Notes under the pieces: model-generated | The model's database searches: none | What the model saw: the letters and a program-made list of their open reading frames with translations, nothing else | Told to the model about the DNA's origin: nothing | Made by a program: the position numbers and the translations under genes | Source: Gp6-AA40 sp035571515 | GTDB lineage: Bacteria > Acidobacteriota > Vicinamibacteria > Vicinamibacterales > UBA2999 | Length of the DNA stretch: 64,000 nt | Assembly: GCA_035571515.1 (NCBI GenBank) | Contig: DATNCQ010000122.1 | Location: 1-64,000, forward strand | Reading direction: 5' to 3' | In this document: piece by piece, positions 34,013 through 42,179 of the stretch | Layout of the letters: every line of letters starts with the position of its first letter | How positions within the stretch are numbered: the first letter of the stretch is position 1

Positions 34013-36013
34013 CTCCACCTGCACCCGAGCATCGTTGAAGCATGCCCCGCCGGCGACATCGGTCAGCGTGTCGGGCACGAGCGAGGTGCCCGTGTAGCCG
34101 TTGGCCGTGTGCTTCCTCCAGATCCCCTTCGGCAGCGAGACGGTGCCGCGGCGGATCCAGCTTCCGATGCCCGCGTTGCAGCGCACCTCCCCGAGCGCGT
34201 TGAAGATCCGCACTTCATCGGCGTCCGTGATGCCACGCTCCGCCGCGTCGTCCGGGTGCATCAGCAGGCGAACCTCCGGCCGCGGAATTTCAGCGAGCGT
34301 CGAGCTGATCGTCCTGTCGCTGGCCGGCGAAATGAGCGCGAGCGGATACTCCTGCGTCCCCGGATCCGGCAGATAGACGTACAGTCCCGCGGCCGATTGG
34401 TTCGCCAGCACCTCCGGATAGAGGTCAATTTTCTGATCCGCGGTCCGCGGGAAGACGTCGCGGAACTGGACGGGCCGGCCGTCGAACGGCGCGGTGGCCG
34501 CGCCGCAGTCCCTCATCTCGTCGCCCGTCGTGCCCGGCAGCCGTGACAGCACGTCGAGCATCTCCTCGAGCTCGCCGTGCGGGTCGCTGGCTTCGCCCAG
34601 TCCGGTCAGCTCGAGCAGCGCGCCGAAGACGTCCGCGTTGCAGCGCGATTCGCCGATCGGTTCGATCACCGGCCGTCCCAGGCCCATCGTCCAGGGGCCG
34701 TACGACTTGACGAGGTCGTATCCCTCGAGGAAGGTCGTGTTCGGCAGCAGCACGTCGGCGTATCGCGCCGTGTCGGTCATCACCTGGTCGAAGACGACCG
34801 TGAACAGGTCCTCGCGCTCGAGACCGCGCAGCACGCGCCGCTGGTCGGGTGTCGTTGCGGCGGGGTTGCTGTTGTAGACGAACAGCAGCGCGATCGGCGG
34901 GTCGGCCTCGAGCAGCGCACGTCCGAGCTGGTTCATGTTGACGATGCGGGTCGCCGGTTCGCCGGCGCCGATCCACGTGTTGGTGATGCCCCACGACGCG
35001 GAGTTGCTCATCATGTAGCCGCCCCCGCGCTCGCCGAACTTGCCGCCGACGGCGGGAAGCGCCAGGATGGCCAGCGACGCGCTGCCGCCGTTCCTGTTAC
35101 GTTCGGGGCCGTAGCCGCAGCGAACGAGCGCCGGGCGGGTCGTGGCGTACAACTCGGCGACGCGGCGCAGCGCGTCAACGGGCACGTCCGCCTCGGCGGC
35201 GGCGCGCTCGAACGTCCACTCGCGCGCCCGTTCGCGCAGCCGTTCCGCGCCGCGCGCGTGCGCCTGCAGGAACGCCTGGTCCGCGTGCCCCTCCTCGAAG
35301 AGATACCGGTGGATCGCCAGCGCGACCGGCAGGTCGGTGCCGGGTCGCACTGGCAGATGGATGTCGGCCTGCCGCGCCAGCGGCGTCGTGCGCGGATCGA
35401 CGACGACGAGCGTGGCGCCGCGGCGCTGCGCCTCGCGAATGTGCGGAACGAGATGAACGCCCGAGGCCGAGGGATTCGCGCCCCAGAGGATGATCAGGCG
35501 CGCCTCTGGATAGTCCTCGTACGTGACCGACGGCATCTTGCCGTACATCGACAGGTTGGCGGCGCCCGTTGGCGCGGCGCACACCGTCCGCGCCAGGCGC
35601 GACGCGCCGAGCCGGCGGAAGAGCGTTGCGTCGCTCGTGTCCTGCGTCAGCAGCCCGTTGGACCCGCCGTAGCTGTAGGGCAGGATCGATTCGCCGCCCC
35701 GGGTGTCCCGCGCATCGATCAACCGCCCGGCGATCGCCGCCAGCGCTTCGTCCCACGTGACGCGCTCGAAGCTCGCCGCCCCTTTCGGTCCCTTGCGCAT
35801 CGCCGGATACGTCAAGCGATCGGGTCCATAGACACGCTCGGGAAAGCGGCGCACCTTCGCGCAGATGTATCCGTCGGTCACCGGGTTGACGTGCGACCCG
35901 TCGATCGACACCGCGCGTCCGCCCTGGACGGTCACGTCGAGACTGCACGAATCGGGACAGTCCAGCGGGCAGACGGTGGCGACGATGTGTTCGGTCGTGA
36001 ATGCTGGCTTCAT
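33980..36013 (-). CDS. Molybdopterin-dependent oxidoreductase of the DMSO reductase family
   Basis: The 677-residue protein begins with a [4Fe-4S] motif: Cys15, Cys19, Cys23 and Cys51 (VCPLDCPDSC ... YICAKVRRF). Then come molybdopterin-binding segments GANPSASG, VVVDPRTTPLARQADIHLPVRPGTDLPVALAI and RPALVRCGYGPERNRNG, and the C-terminal MGD-binding domain (DEVRIFNALGEVRC ... GIWRKHTANGYTGTSLVPDTLTD). There is no Tat signal, so it is probably cytoplasmic or a formate-dehydrogenase-like subunit. It stands alone with no electron-transfer subunits. Its last eight residues (QGAGGRLQ) are encoded by the repeat array. The substrate is unknown. Confidence 0.9.
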   Translation of the reverse strand: MKPAFTTEHIVATVCPLDCPDSCSLDVTVQGGRAVSIDGSHVNPVTDGYICAKVRRFPERVYGPDRLTYPAMRKGPKGAASFERVTWDEALAAIAGRLIDARDTRGGESILPYSYGGSNGLLTQDTSDATLFRRLGASRLARTVCAAPTGAANLSMYGKMPSVTYEDYPEARLIILWGANPSASGVHLVPHIREAQRRGATLVVVDPRTTPLARQADIHLPVRPGTDLPVALAIHRYLFEEGHADQAFLQAHARGAERLRERAREWTFERAAAEADVPVDALRRVAELYATTRPALVRCGYGPERNRNGGSASLAILALPAVGGKFGERGGGYMMSNSASWGITNTWIGAGEPATRIVNMNQLGRALLEADPPIALLFVYNSNPAATTPDQRRVLRGLEREDLFTVVFDQVMTDTARYADVLLPNTTFLEGYDLVKSYGPWTMGLGRPVIEPIGESRCNADVFGALLELTGLGEASDPHGELEEMLDVLSRLPGTTGDEMRDCGAATAPFDGRPVQFRDVFPRTADQKIDLYPEVLANQSAAGLYVYLPDPGTQEYPLALISPASDRTISSTLAEIPRPEVRLLMHPDDAAERGITDADEVRIFNALGEVRCNAGIGSWIRRGTVSLPKGIWRKHTANGYTGTSLVPDTLTDVAGGACFNDARVQVERWQGAGGRLQ

Positions 36014-36017
36014 GCTC

Positions 36018-36146
36018 GTTGGTCGTTCGTTGTTTGTCGTTCGTCGTTGCTCGTTAGGGATCGTGCATCGACAGAGCGCCGGCTACCTTGCCATAAACCC
36101 ACCAACCACCAACCACCAACCACCAACTACTAACCAGCTACTAACA
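36018..36146. repeat. Intergenic fold-back array, GTTGGTCGTTCGTTG family
   Basis: Left-arm words CGTTGGTCGTTCGTTGTTTG and TCGTTCGTCGTTGCTCG face right-arm words CCACCAACCACCAACCACC and AACTACTAACCAGCTAC. It lies between the divergent starts at 36013 and 36154, where promoters for both genes should be. It is related to the array at 6996-7115. Confidence 0.82.
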
Positions 36147-36153
36147 TACTCCC

Positions 36154-37401
36154 ATGCCTCACGTCGTCATCATCGGCGGCGGGTTTGGCGGTCTCAGCGC
36201 CGCCAAGGCGCTGCGCAGGGCGCCAGTGCGTGTCACGGTCGTCGACCGCCACAACCACCATCTGTTCCAGCCGCTGCTCTACCAGGTCGCCACCGCCACG
36301 CTGTCGCCGGGCGACATCGCGTCGCCCATCCGCTGGATTCTCCGCAAGGCGCGCAACACCCACGTGCTGCTCGGAGAGGCGCGCGCGATCGATCTCGCTG
36401 CCAGGCGCGTCAGCCTCGCCGACGGAGCGGTCGTCGACTACGACTACCTGATCCTCGCGACCGGGACGAGCCACACCTATTTCGGCCACGACGAGTGGGA
36501 GCCCTACGCGCCCGGGCTGAAGACGCTCGAGGACGCCCTGGACATCCGGCGCCGCATCCTGATGGCCTTCGAGCGCGCGGAGCGCGAAACCGACCCCGCG
36601 CGCCAGCAGCGGCTGTTGACGTTCGTGCTCGTTGGCGGCGGCCCGACCGGCGTCGAGCTCGCGGGGACGCTTGCCGAGATTGCGCGGCAAACACGCTCCG
36701 AGTTTCGCAACATCGACACTGGCGCGACGCGCATCGTGGTCGTCGAGGCGGGCCCGACCGTGCTGCCGTCGTTCGCGCCGAAGCTGCGCGATGCGGCGCG
36801 CCGCTCGCTCGAACGGCTGCGCGTCGAGGTGCGGGAGAACACCCGAGTCACGGGCGTCGACGCGCACGGCGTGATGCTCGGTGCCGAGCGGCTCGAGGCC
36901 GGCACGGTCCTGTGGACGGCCGGCGTCGCCGCCTCTGCCGTCACGGCGACGCTCGAGGTCCCGCGCGACCGCGCCGGGCGCGTCATCGTCGAACGCGACC
37001 TCTCCGTGCCGGGTCACCCGGAGGCCTTCGTCATCGGCGACGCCGCGGCATTCACGGATGCGGCCAGCCATCCGTTGCCGGGGGTCGCGCAGGTCGCAAT
37101 GCAGGGCGGCGTGCACGCCGCGCGCACCATCCTGCAGCGGCTCGAGGGGAAGCCGTCGCAGGCATTCGTCTATGACGATCGGGGCAGCATGGCGATCATC
37201 GGCCGGGGGTCGGCCGTCGCCGATATCCGGGGGCTCAGGTTTTCGGGGCTGCTCGCGTGGCTGGCCTGGCTCTTCCTCCACATCTTCGAACTGATCGGTT
37301 TCCGCAACCGCCTCGTAGTCATGATCGAATGGGCGGCGGCGTACGTGACGCTGCAGCGCAGCGTGCGGCTCATCACCTATCAGGACACGGATCGTCCCTG
37401 A
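36154..37401 (+). CDS. ndh: Type II NADH dehydrogenase (NDH-2)
   Basis: The 415-residue protein has the NDH-2 layout: FAD-binding GGGFGGLSAAKAL at residues 8-20, the pyridine nucleotide site LTFVLVGGGPTGVELAGTLAEI near residue 155, the LWTAGVAAS segment and the FAD-contact FVIGDAAAFTD. The C-terminal amphipathic/TM region (LLAWLAWLFLHIFELIGFRNRLVVMIEW) would attach it to the membrane. NDH-2 transfers electrons from NADH to quinone without proton pumping. The start ATG 36154 follows the repeat array by 7 nt and has no visible Shine-Dalgarno sequence. Confidence 0.92.
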   Translation: MPHVVIIGGGFGGLSAAKALRRAPVRVTVVDRHNHHLFQPLLYQVATATLSPGDIASPIRWILRKARNTHVLLGEARAIDLAARRVSLADGAVVDYDYLILATGTSHTYFGHDEWEPYAPGLKTLEDALDIRRRILMAFERAERETDPARQQRLLTFVLVGGGPTGVELAGTLAEIARQTRSEFRNIDTGATRIVVVEAGPTVLPSFAPKLRDAARRSLERLRVEVRENTRVTGVDAHGVMLGAERLEAGTVLWTAGVAASAVTATLEVPRDRAGRVIVERDLSVPGHPEAFVIGDAAAFTDAASHPLPGVAQVAMQGGVHAARTILQRLEGKPSQAFVYDDRGSMAIIGRGSAVADIRGLRFSGLLAWLAWLFLHIFELIGFRNRLVVMIEWAAAYVTLQRSVRLITYQDTDRP

Positions 37402-37509
37402 GCTGAGCCGGAGCGGCGCCCCGCCATGGCGCGGGGTGGCAATCGGTGGTGACGGGCGCTCGCCGATTGTGGCTCGCTCCGCCTGGTGGTTGTGGGCCCC
37501 GCATCTACG

Positions 37510-38046
37510 TTACTGGCTCGCGGCGTCGCCTGCCGGCGGTTCGACCGTGATCACACGCGCCACGCCGCCGCGCGCCGGGTCGTTGTCGAAGGCGAGCACC
37601 GGGTGATGCGAGACCGCGGCAATCTTTTCCGCCTGCTCCTTCGGATACAGGAACTCGTTGCCCGCGAGGTCGGTCGGGTAGTAGAGGACCCGGACCGCCG
37701 GCGGCACCCCCTGCGTGGTTTCATGGAAACGGACGATCGGCTTGTTGTGCGCGCTGTTTACCTCGGAAATCGTGCGTGCCCGCGTCGGCACGTAGAAGAA
37801 CGAGGCGAGCAGGTGCCTTCCGTTTTCGTCGAACACCTGCCAGAGCGTCTGCGCCGCGGGGTTCGCGATGCGGAACACGTAGGTCCCCGCCGGCAGCGTC
37901 GTGCCCGGCACCTGCACCGGCTTGCTGAACGTGAGGCGCGTCGTCTTGTCGACGACCCCGGCCTGCGCGAAGACCGGCGTGGCGGAGGCCGCCGCCAGCA
38001 GCGTCACTGCGGCGATGCCCGCCGCCATCGAACCGATTTTTCTCAT
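37510..38046 (-). CDS. Exported protein of the TFSxPVQxPGxTLPAG family (paralog A)
   Basis: The 178-residue protein starts at ATG 38046, 8 nt from a GAGGAG sequence; the nearer ATG 38052 is only 3 nt from it. It has a signal peptide ending PVFAQ. The core LTFSKPVQVPGTTLPAGTYVFRIAN, FYVPTRARTISEVNS and LYYPTDLAGNEFLYPKEQAEKIA closely parallels the protein encoded at 50510-51415. The fold looks all-beta; the function is unknown. Unlike the paralog, it lacks a sorting-signal tail, so it should be soluble in the periplasm. Confidence 0.8.
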   Translation of the reverse strand: MRKIGSMAAGIAAVTLLAAASATPVFAQAGVVDKTTRLTFSKPVQVPGTTLPAGTYVFRIANPAAQTLWQVFDENGRHLLASFFYVPTRARTISEVNSAHNKPIVRFHETTQGVPPAVRVLYYPTDLAGNEFLYPKEQAEKIAAVSHHPVLAFDNDPARGGVARVITVEPPAGDAASQ

Positions 38047-38180
38047 GGTCATTTCTCCTCGTATGAGGGCGAGGCTGCATCCGGTATGACCTCGGCTTTT
38101 CCCCGCCGAGCGAGGCGCCGGCTCATCCGACGGAGATCGGGCCGTCATTTGCTAGCTGATTTGAACGTGCGGAGGGCAGG

Positions 38181-38693
38181 ATGAGGCTTAGCCAGATCGC
38201 GGTGCTTGTCACCACAGCTGTGTGCGCGACGTACGGTTGTCAGCGCGGCCCCGATACGAAGGGGGACGTTCGCAAGGCCCTCGACCAGGCCAACATGCCG
38301 GCCGTCGAGGTGAAGGTCGATACCGACGAGCACATCGTCCACTTGCAGGGCATCGTCGGATCGATGGCGGAACGCTCGCGCGCGCAGGAAGTCGCCGACG
38401 CGGTGGTCGGGACCTCGGGACGCGTGCTGAACGAGTTGACCGTCAAGGGCGTCAACGACACCACGGCGGGCGACCTCGACGGCGACATCCGGAAGAACCT
38501 CGACAAGATGATCGACAACGATCCGACGCTGAAGCAGCGCGACATCAACTTCGACGTCGTCAACGGAATGGTCACGATCAAGGGTGACGTGCGGAGCGTG
38601 GACGAGAAGAACCGCGTCGGCGACATGACCAAGGCCGCGGCCGGCGTCAAGGATGTCGCCAACGGGTTGCAGATCGATTCGACCGCTCAGTGA
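38181..38693 (+). CDS. Lipoprotein with two BON domains
   Basis: The 170-residue protein has a lipoprotein signal with lipidated Cys20 (YGC) and two BON domains: about residues 27-90 (KVDTDEHIVHLQGIVGSMAERSRAQEVAD) and 100-165 (NFDVVNGMVTIKGDVRSVDEKNRVGD). GGAGGGCAGG gives a good Shine-Dalgarno sequence. BON proteins bind phospholipid surfaces and protect the envelope against osmotic stress (OsmY-like). The gene is divergent from paralog A across 134 nt. Confidence 0.9.
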   Translation: MRLSQIAVLVTTAVCATYGCQRGPDTKGDVRKALDQANMPAVEVKVDTDEHIVHLQGIVGSMAERSRAQEVADAVVGTSGRVLNELTVKGVNDTTAGDLDGDIRKNLDKMIDNDPTLKQRDINFDVVNGMVTIKGDVRSVDEKNRVGDMTKAAAGVKDVANGLQIDSTAQ

Positions 38694-38763
38694 CGGACGG
38701 CGGCCCTTCACGGGTCGTCACCGTCGGCGCCTGTCGACGGCTCATCCGGGCCGCATCGGACTG

Positions 38764-39876
38764 GTGTTTGCTTCGTGCAACGCGGTGTCAACGGCCGAAT
38801 CCCCTTTGGCCTCAGCCGCGTCCGCGGGCCTGCATTACGTCTCCGACGATCGTCCTGGTATCCGTCGAATAACGGCCGCGCTCGGTTTCCGCTACACGCG
38901 CCCGGATGGCAGGCCCGTACGCAATCCGGCCGACCTCAAGCGCATTCGCGCGCTGGCGATCCCGCCGGCCTGGAAGGACGTCTGGATCTCGACTGACCCG
39001 AAAGGGCATCTGCAGGCGACCGGTCGCGACGCGCGCGGCCGCAAGCAGTACCGCTATCACTCCGGCTGGCGCGCCAGCCGCGACAGCAACAAGTTCGATC
39101 GCCTCGAGGCGTTTGCCGCGGTGCTGCCCGCGATTCGCGCGCGAACAGCCGCGCACGTCACCAGGGCGGGCCTGTCACGCGAGAAGGTGCTCGCGACCGT
39201 GGTGCAGTTGCTGGAGAAGAGCCTGATACGCGTGGGCAACGACGAGTACGCGAAAGCGAACCGCTCCTTCGGGCTGACGACGCTGCGTGACAAGCACGTG
39301 GACGTGAAGGGGGCAACGCTCCGGTTCCAGTTCCGCGGCAAGAGCGGCAAGCGGCACACCGTCGATGTCAACGACCGCCGTCTCGCGCGCATCGTCAGGC
39401 AGTGCCGCGACCTTCCCGGCCAGGAGCTCTTTCAGTACCTGAACGACGAGGGGCGGGTACAGGACGTGACCTCGTCCGACGTGAATCAGTACCTGCGCGA
39501 CATGACGGGGGCCGATTTCACCGCGAAGGACTTCCGCACGTGGGCGGCCACCGTGCTTGCCGCGACCGCGCTGCGCGAACAGGCACGGTCGGGCGGCAAG
39601 GCGCCCGCGTCCATGGCGCAGGCGAAGAAGCACGTCGTCTGCGCGATCGAGGCTGTTGCCGGCATCCTCGGCAACACGCCCGCGATCTGCCGGAAGTCCT
39701 ACATCCATCCAGCCGTGCTCGAGTGCTACATGGACGGGTCGATGACGCGGAAGCTCAAGACGGCTCTGCCGGCGTCGATGCGCAAGACCGCGTCGAAGTT
39801 GAAGGCCGACGAAGCCGCGGCACTGCGCCTCGTCCACTGCGCGCGTGCGGCGACGGACCGCCGGAAGGCCGCGTAG
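38764..39876 (+). CDS. Type IB DNA topoisomerase
   Basis: The reading frame matches the poxvirus-like bacterial topoisomerase IB family: LHYVSDDRPGIRRITAALGFRYTR, IRALAIPPAWKDVWI, GRDARGRKQYRYHSGWR, SLIRVGNDEYAKANRSFGLTTLRDKHV, TAKDFRTWAATVLAA and NTPAICRKSYIHPAVLECYMDG, in which the Tyr of KSYIHP is the nucleophile. Start candidates are GTG 38764 (370 residues) and GTG 38785; neither has a clear ribosome-binding site. It relaxes supercoils by single-strand nicking. No partner genes are nearby. Confidence 0.9.
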   Translation: MFASCNAVSTAESPLASAASAGLHYVSDDRPGIRRITAALGFRYTRPDGRPVRNPADLKRIRALAIPPAWKDVWISTDPKGHLQATGRDARGRKQYRYHSGWRASRDSNKFDRLEAFAAVLPAIRARTAAHVTRAGLSREKVLATVVQLLEKSLIRVGNDEYAKANRSFGLTTLRDKHVDVKGATLRFQFRGKSGKRHTVDVNDRRLARIVRQCRDLPGQELFQYLNDEGRVQDVTSSDVNQYLRDMTGADFTAKDFRTWAATVLAATALREQARSGGKAPASMAQAKKHVVCAIEAVAGILGNTPAICRKSYIHPAVLECYMDGSMTRKLKTALPASMRKTASKLKADEAAALRLVHCARAATDRRKAA

Positions 39877-39885
39877 AAGCCAGTC

Positions 39886-42021
39886 CTACTTCCTGCCGGG
39901 CGTGAACGCCGCCTCCGACGGCAGGCAGACCGTCCTCGCCTTGCGAACCACGAAACTCTGCGCCCCTGTCGCGTTGGTGACCGACACGACTGTCCTCTCG
40001 GCGCCTCCGTCCCGGTCCCCCGTCCGCTCCGTCCTTTCGCCTGTCCGCTCACTCACTTCGTCGGGCGACGGCAGCTCGTAACACGTCAAGTGCACCGGGC
40101 CCTGCATCACCGCCGCGGCGGCATCGAGCGCCGAGCAGAACGACGTCGGTTTCGCCCGCGTCCTCGTTGGCCCCGTCGGCCCCGGCAGCATGATCGTCAC
40201 CGGGCTCGCGTCCACGCTGGAACAGACATAACTGGCCACCGGCACCGGCGTCGCGTCGCAGACGTTGCCGAGACTGTCCGCATCGCTGTCGATCTGGTCG
40301 GCGTTCGACACCATCGGGCAGTTGTCGACCGCGTCCTCGATGCCGTCGTTGTCGTCGTCGGCATCGCAGACGTTGCCGATGCGATCCCCGTCGAGGTCCG
40401 CCTGGTCCGGGTTGGGCGAGACGGGACAGGTGTCCGCGACGTCGAGCACGCCATCGGCATCGTCATCGTTATCGCAGGCGTTGCCCAGGCCGTCGCCGTC
40501 GGTATCCAGTTGATCGGGATTGCTGGCCAGCGGACAGTTGTCCTCCAGGTTCGCCACGCCGTCGTTGTCGTTGTCGGGATCGCAGAGATCGCCGATGCCG
40601 TCTCCGTCCACGTCGGCCTGGTTTGCGTTGGCGAGCAGCGGGCAATTGTCCCTCACGTCGGCGATCGTGTCGTTGTCGTCGTCCGGGTCGCACGCGTTGC
40701 CGAGCCCGTCGCCGTCCGTATTCAACTGGTCGGCGTTGGCGACGAGCGGGCAGTTGTCGGATGGATCCGCAACGCCGTCCCCGTCCTCGTCCGGCGGGGT
40801 GACGATGTCGGTGTCGGTGGCCGTGTTGTTGGCCGGCACCAGGTCGGGCTCCGCCAGGCTGGCGGTCGCGGTGTTGGTCAAAGGCGTGGTCCGATCCACG
40901 TTCACGACCACCCCGATCGACCGCGTCGCCACGGCGCCAGCGGCCAGCGTGCCGATGCTGCAGGTGACGACGCCGGATGCGACCGTGCAGCCTGGCGCGG
41001 ACACGAACGTGATGCCCGTGGGAAGGGCATCGGTGATCGAGACGCTGGTCGCCTGCGCGGGACCGTTGTTGCGCGCAACCAGCGTGTAGGTCGTGACGTC
41101 GCCGGCCCTTACGGTCTCCACGCCGTCGCTCTTCGTCAGCGCCACGTCGGTTGGCGGCCGCACCGGGAAAGCCGCGATGCCGAACATGCAGGCGGTGCCG
41201 CAGGTGGGGAACGGGCCGACCTCTATCGCGCCCGTGACGATGTTGAACTTGTAGATGTCGCCGGTGAGGAAGTCGCCCGCCCAGAACGACGATCCGTTCG
41301 GGTCGAGGCTGAGCGCGAACCAGGAATCCTCGCCCGCGCTGTCATAGACCTGGACCGTGCTGCCGGCCGCGCTCACGCGCGCGACGAGGCTGCTGTCGGC
41401 GGCGAGCAGCTCGCCGTTGGCGCGCAGCGCGACGAAGTACGCCGGCTGCGACGGGAGCACGGCGAAGTCGGCCAGCTGCGTGTTCGTGCAGACGTTGAAG
41501 CGCTTCACGTGCGTGCCTTCCGACGTGTAGAACAACGTGCACTGGTCGGCGGAGAGGGCAATCACCGAGCTGCCGCGGTTCTCGACCTGCACCGAGTAGG
41601 TCGCGACGACCGCGCCGAGCGAATCGAGCTTCGTCACCAGACCGTTGTCGTCGCGCGCCGCGTACAGGTTGCCGGCCGCGTCGAAGACGAGACTCTCCAC
41701 GAGGCCGAGGTTGCCGGGCCCGAATGGTCCGAGGAGCGTGCCGCTCGTGTCGAAGCGGAAGATCTGTCCGGTGTTATAGCTCGTGACGTAGAGCCTGTGC
41801 GCCGTATCGAAGGCCATGCCCGTCGTAAATCCGGGCGTGCCCGTGCGCAAGGTCCGCACGAGCGAGAGCGACGCGCCGGCGGATCGGTACCAATTCACCT
41901 GACCGTTGCCAACGGATACGAAGACGTCGCCGCCTTGAAACGTCTGTGCGGCGGCGAGCGATGGACAGAGCACGACGACGAGTGCAGCTATCGCCGCACA
42001 CAACGGGGCCCGGAGCCACAT
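39886..42021 (-). CDS. Exported DUF11/thrombospondin type-3 repeat protein
   Basis: The 711-residue protein has a signal peptide ending SLAAAQ and a Shine-Dalgarno AGGAG before ATG 42021. Residues about 30-290 look like propeller repeats of a strictosidine-like or SMP-30-like fold (MAFDTAHRLYVTSYNTG, LVFDAAGNLYAAR, LSLDPNGSSFWAGD). A DUF11 domain (VALTKSDGVETVRAGDVTTYTLVARNNG ... NTATASLAEPDLVPANN) follows. Residues about 410-590 hold five calcium-binding thrombospondin-3 units of about 36 residues each (DNCPLVANADQLNTDGDGLG and similar). It is probably a surface or secreted calcium-binding protein. No cell-wall anchor is evident, only a Lys-rich end. Confidence 0.85.
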   Translation of the reverse strand: MWLRAPLCAAIAALVVVLCPSLAAAQTFQGGDVFVSVGNGQVNWYRSAGASLSLVRTLRTGTPGFTTGMAFDTAHRLYVTSYNTGQIFRFDTSGTLLGPFGPGNLGLVESLVFDAAGNLYAARDDNGLVTKLDSLGAVVATYSVQVENRGSSVIALSADQCTLFYTSEGTHVKRFNVCTNTQLADFAVLPSQPAYFVALRANGELLAADSSLVARVSAAGSTVQVYDSAGEDSWFALSLDPNGSSFWAGDFLTGDIYKFNIVTGAIEVGPFPTCGTACMFGIAAFPVRPPTDVALTKSDGVETVRAGDVTTYTLVARNNGPAQATSVSITDALPTGITFVSAPGCTVASGVVTCSIGTLAAGAVATRSIGVVVNVDRTTPLTNTATASLAEPDLVPANNTATDTDIVTPPDEDGDGVADPSDNCPLVANADQLNTDGDGLGNACDPDDDNDTIADVRDNCPLLANANQADVDGDGIGDLCDPDNDNDGVANLEDNCPLASNPDQLDTDGDGLGNACDNDDDADGVLDVADTCPVSPNPDQADLDGDRIGNVCDADDDNDGIEDAVDNCPMVSNADQIDSDADSLGNVCDATPVPVASYVCSSVDASPVTIMLPGPTGPTRTRAKPTSFCSALDAAAAVMQGPVHLTCYELPSPDEVSERTGERTERTGDRDGGAERTVVSVTNATGAQSFVVRKARTVCLPSEAAFTPGRK

Positions 42022-42179
42022 TGATCACTCCTGGAAATATAAGCGTGTGGAGAGCGGAGGAATGCTAGCGAGACGCGGCGGGGTTGCGCAACGAAATTGT
42101 CGCTCCCCCCGCGCGCGCCGGGTATCAGAAGAGAGACTTTTGTCTGGCTGGCGTGCGCACCGTGTTCAATAGCGGCTCA

